Shown here piece by piece: positions 40,947 through 49,560 of a stretch of DNA of 64,000 bases. This DNA comes from Synechococcus sp. M44_DOE_062. GTDB lineage: Bacteria; Cyanobacteriota; Cyanobacteriia; Thermostichales; Thermostichaceae. The stretch covers positions 1 through 64,000 of the forward strand of contig DVDX01000060.1 of NCBI GenBank assembly GCA_015295985.1. The letters run 5' to 3'. Numbering within the stretch: the stretch's first letter is position 1; every line of letters starts with the position of its first letter. The notes under the pieces are model-generated. The model had not been told where the DNA came from, searched no databases, and saw nothing but the letters and a program-made list of their open reading frames with translations. Position numbers and translations under genes: made by a program.

Positions 40947-41549
40947 ATGCCAAGCGAAGTTTTGACCATCACAGGCCGAGGGATCCCCCTGCTGGGCAAC
41001 GACATCGACACCGACCGAATTATCCCGGCCCGCTTTTTGAAGTGCGTCACTTTTGACGGCTTGGGCCAGCACGTGTTTGCCGACGACCGCGCCCAGGATC
41101 CCGGCCAACACCCCTTCGATCAACCTCAGTACCAGGGATCCCAGATCCTTGTGGTCAATGCCAATTTTGGCTGTGGCTCCAGCCGGGAGCATGCGCCCCA
41201 AGCGCTGGCCAAGTGGGGGATCCGCGCCCTCATTGGCGAAAGCTTTGCCGAGATCTTCTTCGGCAACTGCTTGGCTCTAGGGATCCCTTGTGTCACGGCA
41301 CCCCCGGCTGTGATTCAAGCCCTGCAGAAGGCGGTGGCCGAAGATCCCCAGCTCCAGTTGACGCTGGATCTGCCCAACAAACAGGTGCGCTGGGGGGAGA
41401 ATACCGCGGCTGTGGAGATCCCCCAGGGAGCCTGGCAAATGCTGGTGCAGGGCACCTGGGACGCCACAGGACAACTGCTGGCCGCCAAAGCTCAGATTCA
41501 ACAAGTAGCCGCTTCTTTGCCCTACGTGCGTTGGCAGCAGGCCCGTTGA
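40947..41549 (+). CDS. leuD: 3-isopropylmalate dehydratase small subunit
   Basis: Small subunit of the leucine-pathway isomerase, 200 aa. [17 protein letters not shown] near the N terminus and [41 protein letters not shown] (swivel domain) are diagnostic. leuC is not adjacent. The next gene's likely start overlaps the leuD stop as TTGA. Confidence 0.93.
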   Translation: MPSEVLTITGRGIPLLGNDIDTDRIIPARFLKCVTFDGLGQHVFADDRAQDPGQHPFDQPQYQGSQILVVNANFGCGSSREHAPQALAKWGIRALIGESFAEIFFGNCLALGIPCVTAPPAVIQALQKAVAEDPQLQLTLDLPNKQVRWGENTAAVEIPQGAWQMLVQGTWDATGQLLAAKAQIQQVAASLPYVRWQQAR

Positions 41550-42601
41550 GCCATCCTCTCCCCCCTGATACCCATACATGGCTGGGCAGCGCCGACCCGG
41601 ATTTTATGGATTTGGCAATCCGGGAGATAGAAGCTGCGGATCCAGAGGCTGCCGTGCAGCGGCTGAAGGAAGCACCTGGCTTGGTGTGGGTGTGCAGCCA
41701 ACGCTCATTTGCTGACCTGGCTGAGGCTTGGCAAGCTAACCCGCCCATTTTTTTGCGCCACATCTGCCCCATTCACCAAGAACGGCGGCTGGCCGAGGGA
41801 TCCCCCGTTAAATTGCGCCTGGATGGGGAACTGTTGGCAGCCATTGACCCCACTCTCAGCTTTTCGGTTCAAACGCGCCTGTTTGGGGAGCGGAATCTCA
41901 AGCCCTTCCAGGTCAATGAAACCCTGGCAGAACAGGTAGTCGCGGCGGTGGGATCCCCCCTGCAAGTCAAAGACCCCCAGCAGGTGATCTCAGTGGTGAT
42001 CCTGGCTCAACCGATGGGCATTCGCGCTTGGCTGGGCCTATCCTTGGCTGCCCAGAACCTCTCCAACTGGGCCGGCGGGATCCATCGCTTTCGGCGGGAT
42101 CCAGAGCAGATCAGCCGCTCCGAGTTGAAGCTGCTGGAGGCCATCCAGGTGTTTCAGATTCCCTTGGTGCCAGGGGGACAGGCTTTGGATCTGGGGGCAG
42201 CGCCGGGGGGATGGTCGCGCATTCTACGCCTGTATGGCCAGCAGGTCACGGCAGTGGATCCGGCGGACTTGGACGAGCGCCTCAGCCAAGATCCGGGGAT
42301 CTGCCACCATCGCCTCAGCGCCCAAGCCTACTTGGCCCGTGGCCCAGGCCGGTTTCACCTCATCCTCAACGACATGCGCATGGATGGCCCGGCTTCTGCC
42401 CGCCTGATGGTGGCTTTTGCCCCCCATCTGCAGCCACAGGGGAGAGCTGTGATGACCCTGAAATTACCTCACCAACACCGCCTGCCAGTGCTGCGGCAAA
42501 GTCTGCAGATCTTGGGTAGTGCCTTCCCCGTGGTGAGGGCCCGCCACCTGTTCCACAACCGCAGCGAAGTCACCCTCTACTTGGGGATCCCTGCCCCTTA
42601 A
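41546..42601 (+). CDS. RlmM/FtsJ-like SAM-dependent rRNA methyltransferase
   Basis: About 351 aa. An N-terminal THUMP-like half ([25 protein letters not shown]) precedes a Rossmann methyltransferase half with SAM motif [15 protein letters not shown] (about 215-229), DPADLD, and [17 protein letters not shown], followed by [16 protein letters not shown]; this K-D-K-type arrangement is found in FtsJ-like 2'-O-methyltransferases acting on 23S rRNA. The start is uncertain: TTG overlapping the leuD stop keeps [12 protein letters not shown] at 41606 is the alternative. Confidence 0.75.
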   Translation: MSHPLPPDTHTWLGSADPDFMDLAIREIEAADPEAAVQRLKEAPGLVWVCSQRSFADLAEAWQANPPIFLRHICPIHQERRLAEGSPVKLRLDGELLAAIDPTLSFSVQTRLFGERNLKPFQVNETLAEQVVAAVGSPLQVKDPQQVISVVILAQPMGIRAWLGLSLAAQNLSNWAGGIHRFRRDPEQISRSELKLLEAIQVFQIPLVPGGQALDLGAAPGGWSRILRLYGQQVTAVDPADLDERLSQDPGICHHRLSAQAYLARGPGRFHLILNDMRMDGPASARLMVAFAPHLQPQGRAVMTLKLPHQHRLPVLRQSLQILGSAFPVVRARHLFHNRSEVTLYLGIPAP

Positions 42602-42792
42602 TCTGCCGTTTCCACCACCTGAATCTCCCGGCGGAGCACCATTTCGCGAATGGACTCCAGCAAGCCTATCTCTTCGGGGGAGATTTTGCCGTCCGCCCGG
42701 ATGGCGCTGACGATTTGATTCACCTCTGTGCGGGTGAGCTTTTTGTCTTCCAAGGCTCGATCCACCAGCGCTTGCAATTGCGAAAACTCCAT
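42598..42792 (-). CDS. small conserved hypothetical protein
   Basis: Protein of 64 aa, MEFSQLQALVDRALEDKKLTRTEVNQIVSAIRADGKISPEEIGLLESI, an all-helical protein with an ADGKIS.EE loop reminiscent of TerB/EF-hand-like pairs. AGGAG lies five bases before the ATG, a strong ribosome-binding site. Its stop overlaps the convergent methyltransferase stop by 4 bp. Function unknown. Confidence 0.7.
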   Translation of the reverse strand: MEFSQLQALVDRALEDKKLTRTEVNQIVSAIRADGKISPEEIGLLESIREMVLRREIQVVETAD

Positions 42793-42932
42793 AAGGCTCC
42801 TCCGCGCGTGAACAGGTCTTGTCGCCTCATTTCCTCATCCAAGCTACCCGCGCTGCCCAAAATCTCCTGCAAGTGCAAGATTCTCTTCAGATATCCTAAA
42901 AAAGATGTGAAACCCACCGAGAGGAAGACATC

Positions 42933-43172
42933 ATGGCTGGCCCGGATCCCAGGAGCACCACGCACGATTGCGCCACCCTCTGTCGAGATGGCTGTGTCTT
43001 GGGAGAAGACTGCCCCCACCGAGAGGCAGCTCGCCAAGCCGTGGCCTTTGTCATGAGCACTGACTGGGAGACCTTGATGCGGATTGCCGAATCCAAGAAC
43101 CTACCCAAAAGCTCCCCTCAAGAAGAGATGGATCCCCTGCAGTTTTTGGAGAATTACCGCTTGGGCGGGTAA
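42933..43172 (+). CDS. small cysteine-rich hypothetical protein
   Basis: Protein of 79 aa with DCATLCRDGCVLGEDCPH near the N terminus, four cysteines and a histidine in 18 residues, suggesting a metal or Fe-S site; the C-terminal part is helical (VAFVMSTDWETLMRIAESKNL) with LQFLENYRLGG. GAGAGGAAG precedes the ATG. I do not recognise the family. Confidence 0.65.
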   Translation: MAGPDPRSTTHDCATLCRDGCVLGEDCPHREAARQAVAFVMSTDWETLMRIAESKNLPKSSPQEEMDPLQFLENYRLGG

Positions 43173-43263
43173 GCCCCAATGGAGTCTTTCCAAGGGCAAG
43201 GGATCCCTGCTGAGGATCCAGGGGTTTTGAGCCATACTGAGTTTGGTGGGATCCCTGGATTCT

Positions 43264-43677
43264 ATGGTTTCGCCTTGGATCGTCATCGGATTACTCCTCA
43301 TTTTTGCCGAATTGTTTTTGCCAGAATTGGTTGCCGGCTCGGTGGGGCTGGCGGCCCTCTTGGCAGGGCTTTTGGCCTATTTGGGTTTGCCAATCTGGGT
43401 GCAATTTGTCGCCTGGATTGGAGGGTCGGTGGTGTTGATTATCCTCAGCCGCCGTCTGGTGCCCCATGGGTCGGTTCAGATAGAGGAATCTCGCGAGGCG
43501 CGGGCAATCACCGCCATTCCGCCGGGCGAACGGGGGCGGGTTTCTTATCTGGGTTCCACCTGGAACGCCAAGTGCAGCATCCCCAACCTAGAAATCCAAG
43601 CTGGGCAGGAGCTCTATGTGGTGGAGCGGCAGGGAAATACCCTCATCGTCATGCCGGCCAAGATGCTCAAGTCCTGA
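43264..43677 (+). CDS. NfeD-like membrane protein
   Basis: Protein of 137 aa: two to three N-terminal membrane helices (IVIGLLLIFAELFLPELVAGSVGLAALLAGLLAYLGL and FVAWIGGSVVLIIL) and a C-terminal OB-fold (GERGRVSYLGSTWNAKCS..LEIQAGQELYVVERQGNTLIVMP), the NfeD short form. Usually paired with a stomatin/SPFH protein; none follows here, as a tRNA is next. Confidence 0.85.
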   Translation: MVSPWIVIGLLLIFAELFLPELVAGSVGLAALLAGLLAYLGLPIWVQFVAWIGGSVVLIILSRRLVPHGSVQIEESREARAITAIPPGERGRVSYLGSTWNAKCSIPNLEIQAGQELYVVERQGNTLIVMPAKMLKS

Positions 43678-43776
43678 ACCGGACAGATTCTTTTGTTCCC
43701 CTGTTGCTCTGAGCGAGGGATCCCTGCTTGGGTGTGCATCAGAGGCGGGGATCTGGCATAATCACAAAAGCTAAGC

Positions 43777-43850
43777 CGGGATGTAGCGCAGCTTGGTAGC
43801 GCATCTGCTTTGGGAGCAGAGGGCCGCAGGTTCAAATCCTGTCATCCCGA
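43777..43850 (+). tRNA. tRNA-Pro (UGG)
   Basis: 74-nt cloverleaf: acceptor CGGGATG pairs with CATCCCG plus A73; D arm GCGCAGCTTGGTAGCGC; anticodon loop TTTGGGA, anticodon TGG; T loop GGTTCAAATCC. CCA is not encoded. Confidence 0.95.
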
Positions 43851-44031
43851 TCCTGCCTGCACCAAGAACAGAGCCATTCGCGTTCTTGGCCGATAGCTTC
43901 GCGCTTATCCAGGGCCCCAAAATCCTCCCATTGATGTTGCTAACTGCCAAAGCGGGCGTCTATTGGTGGAGGCGCAGTCTTTGTCTTGAAGGCGCAAGAA
44001 GCAAACTCTTCGATGCCATCGAATGGGTGGG
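43851..44031. other. spacer after tRNA-Pro
   Basis: No gene, repeat or clear signal was seen. Together with the doubtful small ORF at 44032 this leaves about 510 bp with no firmly supported gene. Confidence 0.4.
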
Positions 44032-44271
44032 TCAGGCAGCCAAGCGGGATCCCTTGTAGCCAGGCTGAGGGAAAAAAGAAGCAAGCACAAAAAAGGCAGG
44101 GTTGACTTGCCCCTGCCGAGAAGATCGAGAGCTGAGAGCCTGCTCTCCTTGCCGCAATCGTTGCATCAAGGCGCGGTTCCGCTTGTCCAGTTGGCGCTTG
44201 CGCGCTGATCCCCCACGACTGCGACGGTTTCTGCCCTGATAGCGGGGAGATTCATGAGATTTCAACAGCAT
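44032..44271 (-). CDS. possible small basic protein
   Basis: ORF of 79 codons. The first 50 residues are very basic (SPRYQGRNRRSRGGSARKRQLDKRNRALMQRL), and AAGGGG lies seven bases before the ATG. A strong hairpin terminator for this strand (44087-44117) falls inside the ORF, so the last 25 codons read through it. Either the real product is different or this is a small RNA locus. Low confidence. Confidence 0.35.
   Translation of the reverse strand: MLLKSHESPRYQGRNRRSRGGSARKRQLDKRNRALMQRLRQGEQALSSRSSRQGQVNPAFFVLASFFPQPGYKGSRLAA
44087..44117 (-). terminator. rho-independent terminator on the minus strand
   Basis: On the minus strand GGCAGGG, loop GCAAGTCAA, CCCTGCC, then TTTTTTG. A 7-bp GC-rich stem with a T-run, about 245 bp downstream of the RecB-like nuclease stop. 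Confidence 0.7.
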
Positions 44272-44361
44272 GGGATCCCCTTAATGAACTAAATGGGCCT
44301 GTCCAATTCTAAGCGAAGCCTCAGCCATTGACCACAAGACCGGCGGCGCAAGCTGCGGCAT

Positions 44362-45894
44362 TCATGGCTGGGGACAGGCCACCTTCGTCAACTCATTCTG
44401 TCCGAATGAGTTATGGAGAACTCCGCTTTGGGACAGCCAGTCTTTTAGGCGATGGGTAGCTCGACAATCATCCTCGTTGTAGATGAGCGAGTGCTCCAAA
44501 TATCTGCGCTCCCGAGTTTCCAGCCATTGGCTATACCAGTAAATGGACTGGGCGCCATTGGCATCCGGCAGACGCCATTGAAACCCCAACCAGCGGGCGA
44601 TGTTTTTCAGGGAATAGCTCTCAATCGGCAGCACCACCGAGCGTTGCACCCAGGCATGTAAATCCACAAAGCGCTGCAACAATAGGCGCACTTGTCGGGG
44701 ATCCGTGCGGTACTGCTCCCCCAGCCGTCGGCAGGTCTGCACCTCAAAGCCGTGAAAGTGGTAGATGGGAGCGTCAGGATAACGTTGTGCCAGTTGCAAG
44801 AATTGCTCCCAAGCTTGCCTTTCTTCCCGTGGCTCGGCGGCCAGGCAACTGTGGTAGTTCGCAACTTTTTTCCCCTCGGCTTGCTCCACCACCAGCAGCC
44901 CCAGCAAATAGGCGACGTTGTGACGGGGATCCGCCTCGATATCGAAGTACAGCTCTACAGGTGTGGTGGGCAGGGTTTGCGGGGGGGATTGAATCCAGAG
45001 GGGCTGCCGGCTGAGGGTGGCACGGGCTTGCAGTTGCAGTTGCAGGGCTACGCCGGATCCCAACTTGGGAATGGCTTGCAACCTATCCAACTGAGCGTTG
45101 GCCAGGGCTTCAATCGAGTCGATCCCCGCCTCTTGCAACAGGGGGTAGCGGGATCCCGTCACGCCTGGCAGCAGGCTGAGGGGTTGGGCGGTGGCGTTCA
45201 ACTGCCGACAATGCTCCCGCCAGTGGCAAAGATGACAGCGGCTGCGGGCCATAAACACCTGCGGCGGTTCCGGCTGGCTGAGGGAGTGCAGATACTCCTG
45301 CAGCAATTGCCGCACCTGTGCTCGTCGGCGGCTCAGGTGGACAGGGTGCCACTTCCCATCTTTCAGGATCAAAATGCCTTGCTTGGGAACGTTCCCCTGC
45401 AGGGATCCGAGCAATTCTGCCTGCAAAGCCAGTACCAATTCGTACTCCGGTTTGGGGCGTTTGCCGATACGAATATGAACCGGCAGATAGGAAGATTGGG
45501 CGGCGCGACGACTTCTGCCAACGAGAGTGGGATCCCGAATCAGCAGATCCAGGGAGCTGCTCACCCAAACGGAATAAAATTGGGCATCCTCTTCTGACTC
45601 CCAAACCAGCTCTGCAGCAATCTGTCCGCCGTAGATCCGCTCTGCCCCGCCGGCCATAGCTGCCAAGAGGGCCTCGTTCCCTGGCCCGATTCGCTCTCCG
45701 GGGAATTGCTCAAACACAGTGGCTGCCAGGGCTTGGCGATCCCGCCGCCATTGCTCCAGCAGGTTGTCCGGTGGCAGCTTGGCCTCTTGAGGGCCAACCC
45801 GATCCAGGTAAGGCAAGCGTCGGCAACGAAAAAAAGCAAGCAGCTCTTCAGCCTCAACAGAACCCTGTCCTGCTGCTGCAACCTGGCACTCCAA
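44362..45894 (-). CDS. TM0106-family RecB-like putative nuclease
   Basis: Protein of 510 aa. The N-terminal half resembles a RecB/Cas4-like PD-(D/E)XK nuclease (SSLDLLIRD, YELVLALQAELLG, ILILKDGKW) ending in a cysteine cluster CHLCHWREHC; a helix-hairpin-helix stretch (EAGIDSIEALANAQLDRLQAIPKLG) follows; the C-terminal half is an RNase H-like exonuclease domain with YFDIEADP, YHFHGFE and YNEDDCRATHRL acidic motifs. Likely a DNA repair or processing enzyme. No Cas genes or CRISPR array are near, so a CRISPR role is not supported. Confidence 0.78.
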   Translation of the reverse strand: MECQVAAAGQGSVEAEELLAFFRCRRLPYLDRVGPQEAKLPPDNLLEQWRRDRQALAATVFEQFPGERIGPGNEALLAAMAGGAERIYGGQIAAELVWESEEDAQFYSVWVSSSLDLLIRDPTLVGRSRRAAQSSYLPVHIRIGKRPKPEYELVLALQAELLGSLQGNVPKQGILILKDGKWHPVHLSRRRAQVRQLLQEYLHSLSQPEPPQVFMARSRCHLCHWREHCRQLNATAQPLSLLPGVTGSRYPLLQEAGIDSIEALANAQLDRLQAIPKLGSGVALQLQLQARATLSRQPLWIQSPPQTLPTTPVELYFDIEADPRHNVAYLLGLLVVEQAEGKKVANYHSCLAAEPREERQAWEQFLQLAQRYPDAPIYHFHGFEVQTCRRLGEQYRTDPRQVRLLLQRFVDLHAWVQRSVVLPIESYSLKNIARWLGFQWRLPDANGAQSIYWYSQWLETRERRYLEHSLIYNEDDCRATHRLKDWLSQSGVLHNSFGQNELTKVACPQP

Positions 45895-45956
45895 CGGCGG
45901 ACAACCTCAGCTCTGCTGTCATTGTGGCACGTCCTCGGGCTGCCCTTTGGGATCCC

Positions 45957-46235
45957 TCAAGACTTGGGATCCTGAGCGGGCAGGAGATGGGCGATAATGC
46001 GCTCAATCGTCTCAGACTGCCGACGAGCTGTATCGGCTTGCTGTTGACATATCGCCTTTAACTCTCCCAGCCAGGTGTTGTGCTCTTGGGATATCAGCAC
46101 ATGTTGTTGAACAATGGTTTTCAAATGGGTCAGGTCATCCTTGACGAAGCTGACGGTTTCGGCCAGGGTCAACACGGCCCCAACCAGGCGATCCAGCCGG
46201 AAGTCAATTTGATCGAATCGGTCTTTGCTCTGCAT
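45957..46235 (-). CDS. hypothetical coiled-coil protein
   Basis: Protein of 92 aa, almost entirely heptad helix (FDQIDFRLDRLVGAVLTLAETVSFVKDDLTHLKTIVQQHV). No known domain. Moderately supported by codon use and coherent amphipathic structure; similar small coiled-coil ORFs are common in cyanobacteria. Confidence 0.5.
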   Translation of the reverse strand: MQSKDRFDQIDFRLDRLVGAVLTLAETVSFVKDDLTHLKTIVQQHVLISQEHNTWLGELKAICQQQADTARRQSETIERIIAHLLPAQDPKS

Positions 46236-46638
46236 TTTGCTTAGATCAAATTGGTTAGTAGAGGGTATCGGTGGGTGCTGAGGGAGGTCGCTTCACTAAG
46301 AAGAAAGCCCCGGCCTAACAGCCAGCCCACTCAAGCTTGTGTCTCCATTGTTACCCATACGTACAGATACAGCATTAGCCATTCAGCGCAACTTCCCCTA
46401 CCTGCTGTACGATCCCGCTCTGCCCTGCGGACGCAACTCACCCTTCAGGCGCAATGTATACTAATTTTGCAGAGCTTAGAGAAAAACCACAGAGAACGAG
46501 ATCACAGCCACGGAAGACTTGAAGGGATAGCATAAACTACTGCCAAGGGCAGGGATCCCTGATAGAACCTGCAGCTTGCTGACACGGCTGACGTATGCTG
46601 GAGAAGAAAGATTTCTTCACACTTTACCGGAGCGGACT
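46236..46638. other. 403-bp intergenic region upstream of the ABC ATPase
   Basis: No gene recognised. TATACT at 46457-46462 could be a -10 box for the downstream ATPase, though no good -35 was found. No repeat copy of the double-hairpin family is present. Confidence 0.4.
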
Positions 46639-47532
46639 GTGACAGCTCTTTCGATGGCCCCAACCTTGTCCCAAACCAAGACGGCGGCGGTGGAAATGCA
46701 GGGGGTGTGGAAACGCTTTGGGCAGCAGGTTGCCGTTCAGGATCTGAGCCTGCAGATCCCGCAGGGGGAAGTGTTTGCCCTGTTGGGGCCCAACGGAGCC
46801 GGGAAATCCACCACCATCCGCATGCTCACCAGCCTTACCCGACCCAGCCAGGGATCCATCCAGGTGGGGGGGTATGATGTGGTGCGGGATCCCGTGTCGG
46901 TGCGGCGGCAGATTGGGGTAGTGTTGCAACCCATCACCCTAGAGGCAGAGCTGACTGTTTGGGAAAGCCTGGAGTTTCACGCCCGCATGCACCACATTCC
47001 CAACCCGGAGCGGCAACGGCGTATCGATGAATGGCTGGGGTATGTGCGGCTGGCGGATCGGCGGCACGACAAGGTAAAAACCCTCTCAGGTGGGATGAAA
47101 CGGCGCTTGCAGGTGGCCAGGGCACTGCTGCATCATCCCCAGATTTTGTTTTTGGACGAGCCCACCGTCGGGTTGGATCCCCAGGCGCGGCGGCTGTTGT
47201 GGGAGATCTTGCGGGATCTGAACCAACAGGGCATGACCTTGTTGATTACAACCCACTATATGGAAGAGGCGGAAGAGCTGTGCGACCGCATTGGCATCAT
47301 GGATGGGGGAAGGTTGATCGAGTTGGGCAGCACCGAGCAACTGCGGGCCAAGTACGGAGAGGCTCTGCTGGTGCGCTCCTGTCCTGGCCGGGAGGTGGGC
47401 TACACCTTTTTCCCCAGCTTGGCGGAAGCTCAGCGGCAGTTGGAAGCAGAACCGGACAAAACCGGCCTCATGGTGCGCCCGGCCAACTTAGAAGACATTT
47501 TTGTGCGTTTGACGGGTCGCCGCCTGGATTAG
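46639..47532 (+). CDS. ABC-2 type transporter ATP-binding protein (DrrA-like)
   Basis: Protein of 297 aa. Walker A GPNGAGKSTT, signature LSGGMKRRLQVARAL, Walker B LFLDEPTVGLDP, H-loop TTHYMEEAE, and the DrrA-type C-terminal extension ending RPANLEDIFVRLTGRRL. GTG start with GGAG six bases upstream; an ATG five codons later is possible. DrrA-type exporters need an ABC-2 permease, but the next gene is a convergent response regulator, so the partner is elsewhere. Confidence 0.85.
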   Translation: MTALSMAPTLSQTKTAAVEMQGVWKRFGQQVAVQDLSLQIPQGEVFALLGPNGAGKSTTIRMLTSLTRPSQGSIQVGGYDVVRDPVSVRRQIGVVLQPITLEAELTVWESLEFHARMHHIPNPERQRRIDEWLGYVRLADRRHDKVKTLSGGMKRRLQVARALLHHPQILFLDEPTVGLDPQARRLLWEILRDLNQQGMTLLITTHYMEEAEELCDRIGIMDGGRLIELGSTEQLRAKYGEALLVRSCPGREVGYTFFPSLAEAQRQLEAEPDKTGLMVRPANLEDIFVRLTGRRLD

Positions 47533-47606
47533 AGAACCCAAAGCCCCCAAGCGCGAAAAAAACTGTGTCTTGTTGCAGTGCGATGCTCCAGCCATCTTGA
47601 TTTTTC

Positions 47607-47642
47607 TATTTGGATTCTATCTAGTATTTGGATTCTATCTAG
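47607..47642 (+). repeat. 18-bp perfect tandem duplication
   Basis: TATTTGGATTCTATCTAG is present twice in direct succession, in the 252-bp spacer between the ABC ATPase and the OmpR-type regulator. Confidence 0.85.
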
Positions 47643-47784
47643 AGTTGCGTGGGGTGAACCTGTTTCGCCGTACTGATCCCTGGCTTCCCTCTGCCAAAAG
47701 GAAGAGGACTGAAGGTGAGTTGGGGAGTGTTTCCATGTCCTGCTTGCGCGCTTATGGCGGGGAAGATGCCAACTTTTTCTCTGC

Positions 47785-48486
47785 CTACCCCTCTTTGGGG
47801 CTGGGGGGCTCGAACTTGTAGCCAACTCCGCGCACGGTGCGGATCAACTCCGGTTGGCTGGTATCGGTTTCCAACTTCTTGCGAATTTGGCCGATGTGGA
47901 CATCGACCACCCGCTCATCTCCCTCGTGGTTGAAGTCCCACACCTCTTGAATCAGCTCAGCCCGTCGCCAAACCCGCCCCGGATGTCGGGCCATAGCGTA
48001 GAGCAAATCGAACTCCAGTGCTGTTAAGTTGATCGAACGCTGCTCGCGGATGACTGCTCGGGTTTCTGGGTCAATGACCAAAGAGGCGAAGGTCAAGACC
48101 GGTGCGCTGGCCATTTCGGTTTTCATTCGCTGCCGCCGCAGGATGGCCTGCACTCGCGCCTGTAACTCCGGCAAGCTGAAGGGCTTAGTCAGGTAATCAT
48201 CCGCCCCCAACTGGAATCCATGCAACTTGTCGGCAGGGCTGACGCGGCTGGTCAACATCAGCACATACACGCCGGTCTCTTTTTGCATTTGCTGGCAGAG
48301 GTCGTAGCCGCTCACATCCGGCAAGTTCAGATCCAAAATCACCAAGGCTGGCTGAAAAGTGCGCAACTGCTGTAGGCCCTCGGCCCCCGTCATCGCCACC
48401 TCTATAGAATACCCCTGCCGCTGCAAATACCGCTGCAGCAGAGCGCAAATGCTGGGATCGTCATCGATGATGAGGATGCGGGACAT
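47785..48486 (-). CDS. OmpR/PhoB-family response regulator
   Basis: DNA-binding regulator of 233 aa. Receiver: IIDDDPS, phospho-acceptor Asp in LVILDLNLPDVSGYDL (about 52), LTSR and KPF; C-terminal winged helix from about 135 with LTALEFDLLYAMARHPGRVWRR and HIGQIRKKLE...IRTVRGVGYKF. No histidine kinase is adjacent, so the partner and regulon are not indicated. Confidence 0.88.
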   Translation of the reverse strand: MSRILIIDDDPSICALLQRYLQRQGYSIEVAMTGAEGLQQLRTFQPALVILDLNLPDVSGYDLCQQMQKETGVYVLMLTSRVSPADKLHGFQLGADDYLTKPFSLPELQARVQAILRRQRMKTEMASAPVLTFASLVIDPETRAVIREQRSINLTALEFDLLYAMARHPGRVWRRAELIQEVWDFNHEGDERVVDVHIGQIRKKLETDTSQPELIRTVRGVGYKFEPPSPKEG

Positions 48487-48959
48487 GGCAGCCTGGCAAT
48501 CTCGAAGTTAGTAGGAGACAAGGTCGCAGGGTGTTGGGGTGTAGGGATCCCTCCGGCAGCCCATAGGCAACCATCACACAGAGGTAGTGGATCCTCAGCT
48601 CGCCAGGTGGGAGGGGAAAAAGAGCCTTGTCAACAGGGCAAACTTGACCCCAACCTCGGCTGGAAAGGGCAACAAACGCAGGTGATTCACGAGTTATTGA
48701 ACACCTAAATCTTAAATCTTATTTCAAGTCTTTATGTCTAGGGTCACACGGGAAGTTTATCCTTGCCGAGGCCGCCCTCCTGTGCGTCAATCAACGGAGG
48801 CTTATCCAAGAACCTTGGGCATTATCTTACTGAGTTGCCTGAATGGCAGAGGAAATCCGTCAAGCAGATCCTTGCACCTGGAGTTAATCTGGAAGCCGTG
48901 GCGCTTCTGTTCCTGTCTCGAGGTCTTGCCTTAGTGTGGGCAGTTCATCCTGGAGGCCT
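48487..48959. other. 473-bp divergent intergenic region
   Basis: Between the OmpR-type regulator and a small membrane protein. It contains an AT-rich patch (AAATCTTAAATCTTATTTC near 48710-48725) that could hold promoter elements. Short ORFs here look like noise. No repeat family member seen. Confidence 0.4.
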
Positions 48960-49340
48960 ATGTACACCGATCCCGATGAAGTCTTCCGCAAAGATGTCCA
49001 GTTGGCCCTCTTCACCTGGGGGATCCTGGAGTTGGCTTGCTTCGTGATCATCCCCTTCACCGGAGCCTACGCATTCTCGCAAGTGGAGGCTTGGCTGTGG
49101 CCCTCTTTGGTTTTGGGGCCGGTGGGGGCAGTGGTGGTGGCTCTCTGTTCTAGGACGGTGCTGGCTGCCAACAACATCCCGGATCCCAGGAGAAAAAAAG
49201 CCCAGCGGCAAGTGGCTCAGGTGATCAGTCTTTTCGGCTTTCTGGGGTTGGCGCTGCCCCTCCTTCTGGCAGGATGGGTATTTGGCCGGGAGATTTTGAC
49301 GACCGACTGGCAAAATAGGTTCACCGACACCAATAAGTAG
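48960..49340 (+). CDS. small membrane protein, hypothetical
   Basis: Protein of 126 aa starting MYTDPDEVFRKDVQLALFTWG with GGAGG four bases upstream. Three predicted membrane segments: ILELACFVIIPFTGAYAF, LVLGPVGAVVVALCS, and VISLFGFLGLALPLLLAGWVF, with a basic cytoplasmic-type loop (DPRRKKAQRQ). No named family recognised. Confidence 0.6.
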   Translation: MYTDPDEVFRKDVQLALFTWGILELACFVIIPFTGAYAFSQVEAWLWPSLVLGPVGAVVVALCSRTVLAANNIPDPRRKKAQRQVAQVISLFGFLGLALPLLLAGWVFGREILTTDWQNRFTDTNK

Positions 49341-49410
49341 AAGTTATAGAAGTTAATCTCTAACGCCCTTGCCCTCTGGAGTCCCGTCGGCACCTCCTGT
49401 AGGTACAGCA

Positions 49411-49430
49411 AGAGCGCTGCGCAACGATGC
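49411..49430 (-). repeat. decayed double-hairpin repeat copy
   Basis: The minus strand has GCATCGTTGC-GCA-GC. It is paired head-to-head with the copy at 49447. Confidence 0.4.
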
Positions 49431-49446
49431 TATAGATTGGGATGCA

Positions 49447-49469
49447 GTCACGTCAGCGTTGCAGAGCCA
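49447..49469 (+). repeat. double-hairpin repeat copy, TTGC type
   Basis: GTCACGTCAGCG then TTGC-AGA-GC. The last two stem bases have changed to CA. Confidence 0.55.
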
Positions 49470-49560
49470 TAACGCTCTGGCTTTTGTAAATCTTCGGTTT
49501 TGGCGGGGATCCCACTCTCCTTGTGGATTCTTGCCTGCAGCGTTGCAGGAAGGTTTTTGG

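Noticed and set aside
44362-45894. RecB-like nuclease as part of a CRISPR-Cas or defence system
   Set aside because: A Cas4-like cysteine cluster is present, but there are no cas genes, no CRISPR array and no methylase or toxin neighbours; it fits the stand-alone TM0106 family.
46236-46638. Riboswitch or structured RNA upstream of the ABC ATPase
   Set aside because: I looked for known conserved cores and saw none; the GC-rich pairs present are short and not convincing.
48734-48934. 66-aa and 94-aa ORFs in the 473-bp spacer
   Set aside because: No ribosome-binding site of note, no domain, overlapping in different frames; noise is more likely.
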